From CAZAYP01 sp964489425 [NCBI: uncultured Verrucomicrobiota bacterium] (GTDB taxonomy: Bacteria; Verrucomicrobiota; Kiritimatiellia; RZYC01), in NCBI GenBank assembly GCA_964489425.1, contig CAZAYP010000001.1, forward strand, positions 171,108 through 235,107: a DNA stretch of 64,000 bases, read 5' to 3'. Shown here in pieces: positions 34,256-41,913 of this stretch (positions are counted from its first letter, which is position 1; the number at the start of each line of letters is the position of its first letter). The position numbers and the translations under genes are program-made. The notes under the pieces are model-generated. The model ran no database searches. It worked only from the letters and a program-made list of their open reading frames with translations, and had not been told where the DNA came from.

Positions 34256-35389
34256 CTAGTTCTCCTGGAGCGTCGTGACCACGAGGGTCTGGTTTTGGAT
34301 CTCGCCGTGCGCCCGCGGCCCGGTGGGCTCCAAGGCGCCATAGGCATAAAAGCCCGCGCTGACAAAGGCCGGCCCCAGAACCGACGCCACCGCCGCCAGC
34401 TCCTCGTCGACCCGCGGGCCAAGGAACAGCTTGCGGCTGGCGCAGCTGACGACCAGGGCCAGGCCGGGCGCGCCCAGGTCCATCGGTGCGGCCGCCGTGC
34501 CGGCGGCCGCGCCCGCGGCCCGCACCAGCCGGCTGACATTGGCTTTCATGAACCGCCCATAGGCCCCCATGGGCACGTCCCCGCCGAAATCCATGCCCTG
34601 GCCATCCGCGTGCACGGCCAGGGGCGTCCGCGCCAGGCGGCGCTCGGCCCCGGGAACCCGCAACCACAAGGGCAGCCGCCACGCCCCCGCCACCCCTTCG
34701 GCGGCGGTCGGGCCAAGGTACTCGCGCCATGCGTCCCAGGCCGGCTTGTGATCCAGCTCGTAGAGCGTATGCCCGTTGGCGCGGGTGACCACGCGCTCGG
34801 CGCCGAACGGGTCCCAGCCGTTGCCTGCGCCCCAGCCGACCTTGAGGCGCGCGCCGTACAGCCCCACCGCCACGGCCAGGCCGCCGCGCGGCGCATCTGC
34901 CACCAGCACCCGGGGCGCCTGGAACGCCAGGCCGTCCCCCGCCAGGCCGCCGGTGACCGCCGCGCCCCCGGCCAGGCAGTCGTCCAGCCCGCGGATCAGG
35001 TCGCAGCAATTGATGGATGTTCCGTCCAGGAACAGCAGCACGTGGGCGAGGTTGTCCGCGGCCAGTTCGCGGCCGATCTTTTCCCCGGCGCCGAAGCTGC
35101 CCATGGCCTCGGTCACTGGCACCGCCACGCTGCCCACGCGGGTATGCTGGAACTCCACGGCCGTGCTCACCAGGCCGTCCACGGCACAGGGGCCGGCGAT
35201 TTCGCCCGCCGTGGAGCATCCGGCCAGCACCGCGGCCGGGTAGGCCGCGCGCAGGGCCGCCAGCGGCGCGACCGCCTCCAGCGCCGCCGGGCTGCCGAAC
35301 ACGAGCACCAGGGGCGCCTTGCCCAACCGGCCGGGCTGGGCCGGGCGCCAGCCGCCGGCCACGGTCCATTGACAGGACTCTAGCCGCAT
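34256..35389 (-). CDS. FIST-domain sensory protein
   Basis: A 377-residue protein with FIST N and FIST C domains. Family-like blocks are 'AVLAGCSTAGEI', 'DGLVSTAVEF', 'GGAAVTGGLAGDG', 'AVAVGLYGARLKVGWG' and 'GFYAYGALEPTG'. FIST domains are proposed to bind small ligands such as amino acids and usually accompany kinases or chemoreceptors. No signal peptide is visible with the chosen ATG at 35389 (GGGGA 5 nt upstream); a longer frame exists but the extra sequence is low-complexity. The hybrid histidine kinase follows with a 2-nt gap, forming a two-gene signalling unit. Confidence 0.88.
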   Translation of the reverse strand: MRLESCQWTVAGGWRPAQPGRLGKAPLVLVFGSPAALEAVAPLAALRAAYPAAVLAGCSTAGEIAGPCAVDGLVSTAVEFQHTRVGSVAVPVTEAMGSFGAGEKIGRELAADNLAHVLLFLDGTSINCCDLIRGLDDCLAGGAAVTGGLAGDGLAFQAPRVLVADAPRGGLAVAVGLYGARLKVGWGAGNGWDPFGAERVVTRANGHTLYELDHKPAWDAWREYLGPTAAEGVAGAWRLPLWLRVPGAERRLARTPLAVHADGQGMDFGGDVPMGAYGRFMKANVSRLVRAAGAAAGTAAAPMDLGAPGLALVVSCASRKLFLGPRVDEELAAVASVLGPAFVSAGFYAYGALEPTGPRAHGEIQNQTLVVTTLQEN

Positions 35390-35793
35390 GGAATCCCCGC
35401 GCGCCGCAGCGCCCGCCAACCGCACATCAGCCCCATCCGACACATGGTAATCCACCTCGTGGCATGTTGTTGCCGTTGCTGCTATATGCGCCATTCCCGG
35501 GTCATAGTCAAGCGCGCTGTACTTTTGGAAAACGCGCCGGGCGCATCTGGGATTCGGGGAGAGTTTGCCGTTCAACAAGCGGACTATCCATCTGGAACTC
35601 AGGAAGCTGGGAACGGAGTTTGAGGGCCTCGCAGACCGTCATGGATCGGCATGGTTTTCCTGGCGCGGGGCCGGCGATTCCCGGATGGGCGGCGCAGCCG
35701 GCGTGCACCGCATCGCAGATGCGCCCAAACGCGCCCCGGGGGGTGCATGGCAGTTCTGCATGTCATTTTTCTCTCTGATCGGTTGCTGGTTGT
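35390..35793. other. Spacer upstream of the FIST gene, no credible gene
   Basis: About 400 bp containing only weak overlapping frames. It should include the promoter of the FIST/kinase unit near its left end. A stretch at 35570-35640 (aagcggactatccatctgga and following) is less GC-rich and resembles degraded dispersed sequence, but no second copy was seen in this window. Confidence 0.4.
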
Positions 35794-36141
35794 TTAGTGG
35801 GCCGGTTTATTCTTCGCCGCGGAGCGTGCGGGCGTTTTGGGGGCGCCTTTGCGCTTGGGGTGGGTGGACGGGCTGAAGAACTCGACTGGGCCTTGTCGGA
35901 TGCCCAGCTCGATCCACTGGTCAACGAGTTTGCGAAACGTCTTGCAGGTGGCCAGGCGCCGAATGAGTTCAGCGACACAGTCGGCCCGCACAAAACGGCA
36001 GACGGGCTTCCCTCGATGGACATAGGCCAACTTGTGGCAGGGGCCGTGGCGGTGGGGATGCTGCGGATCCATACAGCGGCAGCCGGCGCGGCCGCAGGCC
36101 TGATATTGAAGCGAGATGCTGCCCTGATGCATGGGGCCCAC
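35794..36141 (-). CDS. Small Cys-rich DUF6788-like protein
   Basis: A 115-residue basic protein. Near the start, 'YQACGRAGCRCMDPQHPHRHGP' has the CGxxxCxC/His layout of the short DUF6788 proteins (quoted pieces: CGRAGCRC, then HGPCHKLAYVHRGK). These are often found beside transposases and may bind DNA or metal. Here no transposase is adjacent on either side, so it is an orphan or a relic of a mobile element. The C-terminus is Lys/Pro/Ala-rich. The start is either the GTG at 36141 or the ATG at 36132; neither has a clear ribosome site. It lies at the left border of the AT-rich island. Confidence 0.6.
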   Translation of the reverse strand: MGPMHQGSISLQYQACGRAGCRCMDPQHPHRHGPCHKLAYVHRGKPVCRFVRADCVAELIRRLATCKTFRKLVDQWIELGIRQGPVEFFSPSTHPKRKGAPKTPARSAAKNKPAH

Positions 36142-36563
36142 GGCCAGTAAGGACCCGTTGCGTCAAATGAAAACGATACCGAAACGAGAAAAGGGCATGG
36201 GGGTTGTTGCCTCACAATCATGACACCAGCCGTTCTTGTTTTTTAGCCCTGCCGATGCAAGGGCAGAAAAGTTGTGCGCGGGAGCCCCTGCCGGCCGGCC
36301 CCTGGTGAGGGGGCCGGCCCCGAAGGGCCAAGGTTCCCGAGCCGGGGGCGGCCGGTCTCGCGCGCCTCGAACCCTGACGCCGCGCCCTCCGGGCCGTCTG
36401 GGGCCGCCTGGTGCCGCCCGGACGCCCCAGCGGGCGCCCGGTCGTGCTTTTCTTGACAGCTCCACTCCGTTCAGCTACCGTTGCCACCATGAAAGTGCTA
36501 TTTCGGGCCGGTTGCGACGGGCGGGTGCCCGGGCCGCCTGAAAAGCGTTTTCCTGTCAGAATA
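36142..36563. other. Spacer with strong GC hairpin, upstream of the metallophosphoesterase
   Basis: About 420 bp with no convincing gene. It contains a perfect 10-bp stem GGCCGGCCCC/GGGGCCGGCC (36293-36302 with 36310-36319, 7-nt loop) and a smaller GCCCT/AGGGC stem at 36246-36264. From about 36300 to 36460 it is a compositionally biased C/G tract. It probably holds the promoter and leader of the plus-strand gene at 36564. No known riboswitch was recognised. Confidence 0.45.
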
Positions 36564-37904
36564 ATGAGGAATACCAAGGTGTTAACGAAGCTGATTATCG
36601 GATTGGGGTTATTGGGTGGCGTGATGACGTGTTTTCAACTGGATGACGCGCAGGCAGGAATGGTTAACCCAAGTAATAATTTTTTAATAGTAACGGATCT
36701 CCATGTTAACTCCAGCAAAACCGATCGTATGCAGCTGTGTCCATTTGATGCAACGAGAAGCAATGATTTAGACGCTGTAACGATGGATATTTTTTTGAAA
36801 TCCATAACCAATGGTATTTGTATGGGGCAGATCGCCACCCCCGACTTCGTCATTTTCCTGGGAGATATCGTGCGCCATGAGCGTGGCGGCGCCAGCAATT
36901 CTATTGCCGATGAATATTGCGTATTTAAGGCCTTATTGAAAACTTTTCCCCAAATCCCAATATTCTATGTTTATGGCAACCACGATTCGTTATTCAACGT
37001 TTGGGGCCCGATTGTCGACCCGAATATAGTCGGCTCCAATTGTAGCCCCTATAACATTGCGATGAACACTGGATGGTCAAATGGATTTCTTTCAACGGGC
37101 AATATTTATACCCACTCCGACAGCAATGCCTTTCCTTGTATAATAAACTATTCACCATCGAATGGTTATTATTCGGCATACTTGCAAAAGAACCTCAGAT
37201 TAGTGGCAGTCAACTCGGTTACTTTTACTCCCCAACGTCTTGGGGTAACCGAGCAGGATGCACAAAACGAACTGGACTGGCTTGCTGGCGAATTGGCGGC
37301 GGCGGCCGCGGGTGACGAGTCGGTGCTGATCGCCCTGCATGTCCCATTTGGGCGTTATTTGACTTCCAATGAAAATTACTGGCTAGCAGGTGACCAGCAA
37401 CGATTTCTAAGTATTTTTAGGAATTATAAGAATATTATTATTGGGGTATTGGCCGGCCACACTCATACTGAGGAAATGAGGATTCTTGTGGAGGAGCAGA
37501 AAAGTGTTAATGGCGAATATTATACAGCGGCACTATCGACGGCGAGTGGTAATTCACCAGCGTTTAGGACCGTATATTATAGTATGACTAATTCCATGTG
37601 GGTCTTAAATGACGCGGAGACCTTTAATTTCGCAAATGGCGCGCACGAAGATGATCCGCTTATGCAATCGCTGTATCAATTTAGACCGTATTATGGGCCG
37701 GCAGTAGCACCATCGATGATCGCCTGTTTAAGTAACGTAACGGCTAATAAGATAGATATGTATTTTACTGCCGGCAACACGAATTTTACAATTCCTATAA
37801 CTCATCCATCAAATCTTTATATAAATTTGCCGTTCAACACACCATCGTCTTTGTCATTCAATTTAATGCTTTTGTTGCAGGAAACAAATGGCGTGGGCCA
37901 ATAG
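36564..37904 (+). CDS. Secreted calcineurin-like metallophosphoesterase, AT-rich and probably acquired
   Basis: A 446-residue protein with a signal peptide ('LTKLIIGLGLLGGVMTCF', cleavage likely after AQA). The metallophosphoesterase motifs appear in order: 'IVTDLHVNS' (DxH), 'VIFLGDIVRH' (GDxxxH), 'VYGNHDS', 'IALHVPFG' and 'VLAGHTHTEE'. This arrangement resembles acid-sphingomyelinase-like phosphodiesterases. It should hydrolyse phosphomonoesters or diesters outside the cytoplasm. Its base composition is strikingly different: in 37741-37800 only 20 of 60 bases are G or C, against 48 of 60 at 41341-41400, pointing to horizontal transfer. ATG 36564 starts the signal peptide; earlier in-frame sequence is GC-rich spacer. 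Confidence 0.85.
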   Translation: MRNTKVLTKLIIGLGLLGGVMTCFQLDDAQAGMVNPSNNFLIVTDLHVNSSKTDRMQLCPFDATRSNDLDAVTMDIFLKSITNGICMGQIATPDFVIFLGDIVRHERGGASNSIADEYCVFKALLKTFPQIPIFYVYGNHDSLFNVWGPIVDPNIVGSNCSPYNIAMNTGWSNGFLSTGNIYTHSDSNAFPCIINYSPSNGYYSAYLQKNLRLVAVNSVTFTPQRLGVTEQDAQNELDWLAGELAAAAAGDESVLIALHVPFGRYLTSNENYWLAGDQQRFLSIFRNYKNIIIGVLAGHTHTEEMRILVEEQKSVNGEYYTAALSTASGNSPAFRTVYYSMTNSMWVLNDAETFNFANGAHEDDPLMQSLYQFRPYYGPAVAPSMIACLSNVTANKIDMYFTAGNTNFTIPITHPSNLYINLPFNTPSSLSFNLMLLLQETNGVGQ

Positions 37905-38014
37905 AGATGGTCAGGGTCGGACCATAACTATATCACTATTGCGGCGCCTTCCCTTCATTAATACGTCCGAAGATTTGTTCGTGGATACACTATAGCCCAG
38001 CGCTTAAAATATAT

Positions 38015-38263
38015 TTACGGCATGGCCCCGCGCCCTTTCGGCGCGGCATAAAACACCAGCTTGGCGCGGTGGGCGGCATACCAGTCCTGCAGGCCGTTGG
38101 CCGGGCCGCGGTAGTCGAGCACCCGGTACAGGCTGGCGCGGGCCGCGCGACGATCCCATTCGGAAGGGCTGTCCAAGCCCTCGATGAGCGCGATCAAGGC
38201 ATCCGCGTGTCCGTATTCCCAAGCCGGTTGGATGCGCAATTCCATATGGCACTCGTGCGGCAT
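38015..38263 (-). CDS. Possible small HEAT-like protein
   Basis: An 82-residue open frame ('MPHECHMELRIQPAWEYGHAD' opens it; only part is distinctive). The segment 'ALIEGLDSPSEWDRRAARASLYRVLD' has the helical look of a HEAT repeat, followed by 'LQDWYAAHRAKLVFY', which resembles the Trp-rich end of HEAT-repeat proteins. The start could also be the ATG at 38245. It may be a real small gene or the 3' remnant of a longer HEAT-repeat gene. It lies inside the otherwise AT-rich island but is itself GC-rich. Confidence 0.42.
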   Translation of the reverse strand: MPHECHMELRIQPAWEYGHADALIALIEGLDSPSEWDRRAARASLYRVLDYRGPANGLQDWYAAHRAKLVFYAAPKGRGAMP

Positions 38264-38704
38264 GAAAAAAAATCCGGAAATATGGAATAAAATCCGGCGC
38301 ACCGACGACTACAGGGGCATGCAGAACAACGGCTGTGACCAAAGCAAAGGAGGTGCCAAGAAAATATAACGCGGGGTGGGGAGATAAGACAGCGGGTGTG
38401 GGGATCGTCCATCTTATGGCTCATAACACCGCTGGTAAGGTAAAGCGATGCCTCGTGACCTACACGTGCGCATCGCTTTCCTTATCTTCCCTCAACGACA
38501 ATTTTGATTCTTATTTATGATAATTTCTCATTTCTGACAGTTAATTGGGGCGAAACAGTTCCCCGCTAAACGTCTATTCAAGCAGTAAAACAGCAAAAAC
38601 GGCTCTTATTTTGGCCAAAATGAGGATTCGAGCGGTTTAATCGGTTGATGGATCGATTCCTGCTATAAAATGAGTCGATGACAAAAGGGAACTGGAGAAA
38701 AGCC
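38264..38704. other. AT-rich spacer before the small lipoprotein
   Basis: About 440 bp without a convincing gene. At 38344-38352 there is an orphan AAAGGAGGT-like ribosome site not followed by a usable start. A long hairpin occupies 38442-38479 (listed separately). Near the right end, tataaa at 38664-38669 could be the -10 of the lipoprotein gene; a matched -35 was not found. Confidence 0.4.
38442..38479. ncRNA. Perfect 10-bp hairpin, possible structured RNA
   Basis: AAAGCGATGC (38442-38451) pairs perfectly with GCATCGCTTT (38470-38479), and inside the loop CGTG (38454-38457) pairs with CACG (38463-38466). It lies in the AT-rich island outside any gene. It could be part of a small RNA, a recombination site stem or an mRNA leader. 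No T-run follows, so it is not an obvious terminator. Confidence 0.35.
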
Positions 38705-38896
38705 ATGAAAACCATAATGAAGTGTCTCGCGGTGGTTGGCCTCCTTATTGTCATCAATGGCTGCACAACGACTCAGCAGTATTCCAAAGGAAAGTTGGAT
38801 GATTTGCTGGCCATTTGCCAGGGAAACCCGGATGATGTGCTGATGATCGGCAAAGATGGCCGGCTTTTCTTTGTACCCAGCAGCAGCGTTCGCTAA
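38705..38896 (+). CDS. Small lipoprotein of unknown function
   Basis: A 63-residue protein with a type II signal: 'MKTIMKCLAVVGLLIVINGC', the lipobox Cys being residue 20. The mature part is about 43 residues ('TTTQQYSKGKLDDLLAICQG', then 'DDVLMIGKDGRLFFVPSSSVR'). GGAG lies 9 nt upstream of ATG 38705. A textbook terminator follows the stop by about 20 bp, so it is a monocistronic, probably expressed unit. No family was recognised. It shares the AT-rich composition of the island. Confidence 0.78.
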   Translation: MKTIMKCLAVVGLLIVINGCTTTQQYSKGKLDDLLAICQGNPDDVLMIGKDGRLFFVPSSSVR

Positions 38897-38915
38897 CCCA
38901 GTGCCCATAAAATAT

Positions 38916-38946
38916 TTAAAAAACCCCGAAGTCCGGGGTTTTTTTG
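38916..38946. terminator. Intrinsic terminator after the lipoprotein, possibly bidirectional
   Basis: AAAAAACCCCG, loop AAGTC, CGGGGTTTTTTT: a CCCCG/CGGGG stem flanked by an A-run on the left and a T-run on the right. It ends the plus-strand lipoprotein gene. Because the flanks are symmetric it could equally stop the minus-strand pel operon, whose last gene ends at 38970. Confidence 0.92.
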
Positions 38947-38969
38947 TTGCTGGTCCGTTGCGGCGGCGA

Positions 38970-40343
38970 TCAGGTCAGGAACGGTTGGCTGGTAAAAGTT
39001 TCGCGTTCCAGATGTTGCATCCGGCGTTCCAGAACCATCAAGCCAGGAACCAAGGTGGCCAGGCACGCCAGGAAATAGCCGCTGCCATAATACTGGTCCG
39101 GCAACGCCAGCGAGACCCAGCTTAATACCGGATTCAGCACCGAGAACAGGATGGCCAGTATGGCCACGGGCCGCTGCCAGTCAAAATAAAGCAGGACGAT
39201 CAGCAGGATCATCAGCAGCGCCTGGGCCAATGCGGCCAGGAGACACAGGCGCAGCATGGGCAGCAGGTCTGGCGCAAGCCCCAGGACCCGCAAAAGCAGC
39301 GGGGCGCCAATCAGGCCGGCCAGGGTGACCCCGCCCTGGACCTGCAGCAGGCGTTCGGCGGACACGCGGAGCGATTCCATCATGGCCAGCTTCTGTTCCC
39401 GGATCGTGGCCAGGCTGCGGCCCTGGGTCACGGCTTCGTAAAACGCGGCGTAATGTTTGTAGAAGGCGGTTTCCACGCGGATCAGGAACAGGGCCATGGC
39501 GGGCACGATCGAGAGGTAGGCAAGGTAGACGCAGACGTCGTAGCGGGGCGCGGCATAGAACCAACCGCGCAGGCATTCGCCCTGGCCGCTGAACCAGAAG
39601 ACCAGCTTGTCGGTCCAGATGCCCGCGTTGTAAAAAAACCCGATCACGGCCAGCATGGGTACGGCGCGCCAGGTCTGGCGCACGGCGTTGCTGGTCATCC
39701 AGTAGGCCGGGAACTCCACGCGGATGCGCACGGCCAGCAGGGTGGCCAGCGCCGCCTGGCCCAGCGTGAACCCCCACAGGGTCCCGGCCAATCCGGCCAA
39801 CCGGGCGCCCAGCAGGGCCGCCACCACGCCAAGCGCGTAGCCCAGCGCGAAAGCCCGCACCAGCGCCATGTAGTCCTTGGCCGCCGAGAGGAAAATCATG
39901 CCCAGCCAGGTCAGGCAGACCGCCTGGAACAAAACCACCGCGGCCAGGGCCTCGGCCGGAGCCAGGCCGGCCAGGAAAAAGAAACCTCCGGCCAGGGCGC
40001 CGCCGGCGAGCGTCACCCACAGGCTGACCCAGTGATAGCAGGGCAGCAGGGCCTTGACATCGCCCACGAACAGGCGGTCGGCCACGTGCCGGGTGGTGCC
40101 CATCTGCAGCGCGCCGGTCAGCAGCAGGGTCCCGACGTAGGTGTAGGTGACCACGCACTGGAACAGCGACACGTCCGCCACGGCCAGGAACATCCGGCCG
40201 GCCACGGCCAGCACCAGCAGCGCGATGATCGCCAGCAGCCACGGCCCGGTGGACACCACCGCCGAGTACACGTAGCCCGCGAGCACGCTGCGGTATGAGT
40301 CCTCGCGCAGGATGCGCTGCAGGCGGAAACCGATCCCGGCCAT
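38970..40343 (-). CDS. pelG: Pel exopolysaccharide transporter PelG
   Basis: A 457-residue inner-membrane protein with about 12 transmembrane helices. The N-terminus 'MAGIGFRLQRILREDSYRS' is the characteristic PelG opening, and 'FFYNAGIWTDKLVFWFS' and 'VETAFYKHYAAFYEAVTQG' are conserved PelG blocks. PelG belongs to the polysaccharide-transport/MATE-like superfamily and moves the nascent partly acetylated GalNAc/GlcNAc chain with PelD, PelE and PelF. It starts 1 bp after the PelF stop and is the last gene of the operon, ahead of the terminator at 38916-38946. Confidence 0.93.
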   Translation of the reverse strand: MAGIGFRLQRILREDSYRSVLAGYVYSAVVSTGPWLLAIIALLVLAVAGRMFLAVADVSLFQCVVTYTYVGTLLLTGALQMGTTRHVADRLFVGDVKALLPCYHWVSLWVTLAGGALAGGFFFLAGLAPAEALAAVVLFQAVCLTWLGMIFLSAAKDYMALVRAFALGYALGVVAALLGARLAGLAGTLWGFTLGQAALATLLAVRIRVEFPAYWMTSNAVRQTWRAVPMLAVIGFFYNAGIWTDKLVFWFSGQGECLRGWFYAAPRYDVCVYLAYLSIVPAMALFLIRVETAFYKHYAAFYEAVTQGRSLATIREQKLAMMESLRVSAERLLQVQGGVTLAGLIGAPLLLRVLGLAPDLLPMLRLCLLAALAQALLMILLIVLLYFDWQRPVAILAILFSVLNPVLSWVSLALPDQYYGSGYFLACLATLVPGLMVLERRMQHLERETFTSQPFLT

Positions 40344-40344
40344 C

Positions 40345-41904
40345 TCAGCCGCCCCCCACGCCGGCCAGCAGCGCCTGGTACTGGCCCACGCCCGCGGCCG
40401 TGCCGCGCCGGGCGTACAGGTGGTCCTCGTACAAGGCCTGGTAGGCGATCATCACGTTGCGGATGTCGTAGTGCTCCTTGACCCGCCGCCGGCCGGCCCG
40501 GCCCATGCGGTGGGCCAGCTCCGGGTCGCGCGCCAGCTGCTCGAGGGCCTGGGCGGTTTCCTCGGGCGCCGCCACCGAGGTCGTGAGGCCGCTGGGACCC
40601 AGGTCGCGGTCAGCCGCAGTCCCGCCCAGCAGCATGTCCGGGCAGGCGCCCACGTCCGTGGCGACCACCGGCAGCCCGGCGCAGTTGGCCTCGAGGATCA
40701 CGAACGGCTGGCCCTCGCTGATGCTGGTCAGCACCACGACGTCCAGGCGCGGGTAAAACGTCAGCACGTCGGCCCGGCCGACAAAATGGACCCGTTCGTC
40801 AAGCCCCAGCGCGCGGGCCATGTCGCGGCACTCGGCGGCGTACTCTTCCTCCTCGTCCAGCGGGCCGATCAGGTGGGCGTTGAACGGCACCTGGCGCGCG
40901 GCGAGGATGGCCAGCGCGCGCAGCAGGGTCTTGACGTCCTTGATCGCGGTCACGCGGCCGACAAACCCGATCTCCAGGGGATCCCCCGCGTGGCGGAGAC
41001 GCGGCGTCAGCTTCGCGTAGGGGGCGGTGTCAATGCCGTTGGGGATGATGCTGGTGCGTTCGGCCGGCGCGCCGTCGCGCTCCTGGATCGCGCGGTTGGC
41101 CTCGAACAGCGTGGTGATGCGGGTTGCGGCCAGGTACGCGGTGCGGCTGAGCGCCAGGAAAAAATGGGTCCACCAATCCTTGAAATAGCTCTCCATGCGC
41201 CGCACGTCGAGGAACGCCTCGTAAGGGGAGTCAAGGATCCAGTCGGCGTTGAAAATCTCGATCCGCCGCTCGCGCGTGTAGATGCCGTGCTCGGTCAGGA
41301 TCAACGCCGCGCCGCCCACCCGGGCGGCCATGGCGCCCAGCAGCCCGGCGTAGCCGGTGCAGGCCGCGTGGTACACCGTGGCGCGCGGCAGCTCGGCGCG
41401 CAGCAGGTTGGCCAGCGGCAGCTGGATGTAGCGGTGGGTCCAGAAGAAGTCGAGGAACGAGGCCCCGGCGGGCGCCAGCTCCTCGTACTGGCGCACCAGC
41501 AGGTCCCAGGCCGGGACCGAGCGGTCCAGCCAGGCCAGCAGGTCGGCCGCGGCGCGCGGCCGACGGAACAGCGGCGCCACGGCGCCCAAGTCCAACGGCT
41601 GCCCGGCGGCCACGGCCAGGTCGAACTGGCGGATGGTCTCCCACTCCGCCGCGGTGTACGGCGGGCGGCCGGGCTGCCGCCGGCCCAGGGCCGGCAGGTC
41701 ATGGATAAAAACCTCTTTCAGCTCCACGACGTTGGGCGGGATCCGGTACTTGGCGGTGCGCGGCTGGTCCCGGCGCGGGCCGAGATACAGCAGGCTGAAA
41801 CGGACCTGGGGCATGTGTTCCAGCAACTGCGCCACCCAGGTCGACACCCCGCCGGCCACGTACGGGTACGTGCCTTCGAGGATCAGGCAGACATCGCTTT
41901 TCAT
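40345..41904 (-). CDS. pelF: Pel glycosyltransferase PelF
   Basis: A 519-residue GT4-type (GT-B fold) glycosyltransferase. The opening 'DVCLILEGTYPYVAGGVSTW' with its Gly-Gly loop is diagnostic of PelF. The C-terminal donor half has 'IGFVGRVTAIKDVKTLL' and 'TSISEGQPFVILEANCAGLP', the E-x7-E motif. PelF is the cytoplasmic polymerase that uses UDP-GalNAc/UDP-GlcNAc. It lies between the HEAT gene (9-bp gap) and pelG (1-bp gap). Length and motifs are standard, so function is secure. Confidence 0.94.
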   Translation of the reverse strand: MKSDVCLILEGTYPYVAGGVSTWVAQLLEHMPQVRFSLLYLGPRRDQPRTAKYRIPPNVVELKEVFIHDLPALGRRQPGRPPYTAAEWETIRQFDLAVAAGQPLDLGAVAPLFRRPRAAADLLAWLDRSVPAWDLLVRQYEELAPAGASFLDFFWTHRYIQLPLANLLRAELPRATVYHAACTGYAGLLGAMAARVGGAALILTEHGIYTRERRIEIFNADWILDSPYEAFLDVRRMESYFKDWWTHFFLALSRTAYLAATRITTLFEANRAIQERDGAPAERTSIIPNGIDTAPYAKLTPRLRHAGDPLEIGFVGRVTAIKDVKTLLRALAILAARQVPFNAHLIGPLDEEEEYAAECRDMARALGLDERVHFVGRADVLTFYPRLDVVVLTSISEGQPFVILEANCAGLPVVATDVGACPDMLLGGTAADRDLGPSGLTTSVAAPEETAQALEQLARDPELAHRMGRAGRRRVKEHYDIRNVMIAYQALYEDHLYARRGTAAGVGQYQALLAGVGGG

Positions 41905-41913
41905 GGCCCGGGA

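Noticed and set aside
35565-35876. 103-codon plus-strand frame in the spacer
   Set aside because: No ribosome site, overlaps the end of the DUF6788 gene antisense, and has no family-like sequence.
36246-36319. Two nearby hairpins considered as a riboswitch
   Set aside because: No conserved riboswitch core was recognised; GC-rich stems are expected by chance in this composition.
38442-38479. Hairpin considered as an integron attC site
   Set aside because: The GTTRRRY/RYYYAAC core pairs expected of attC were not found and no integrase is present.
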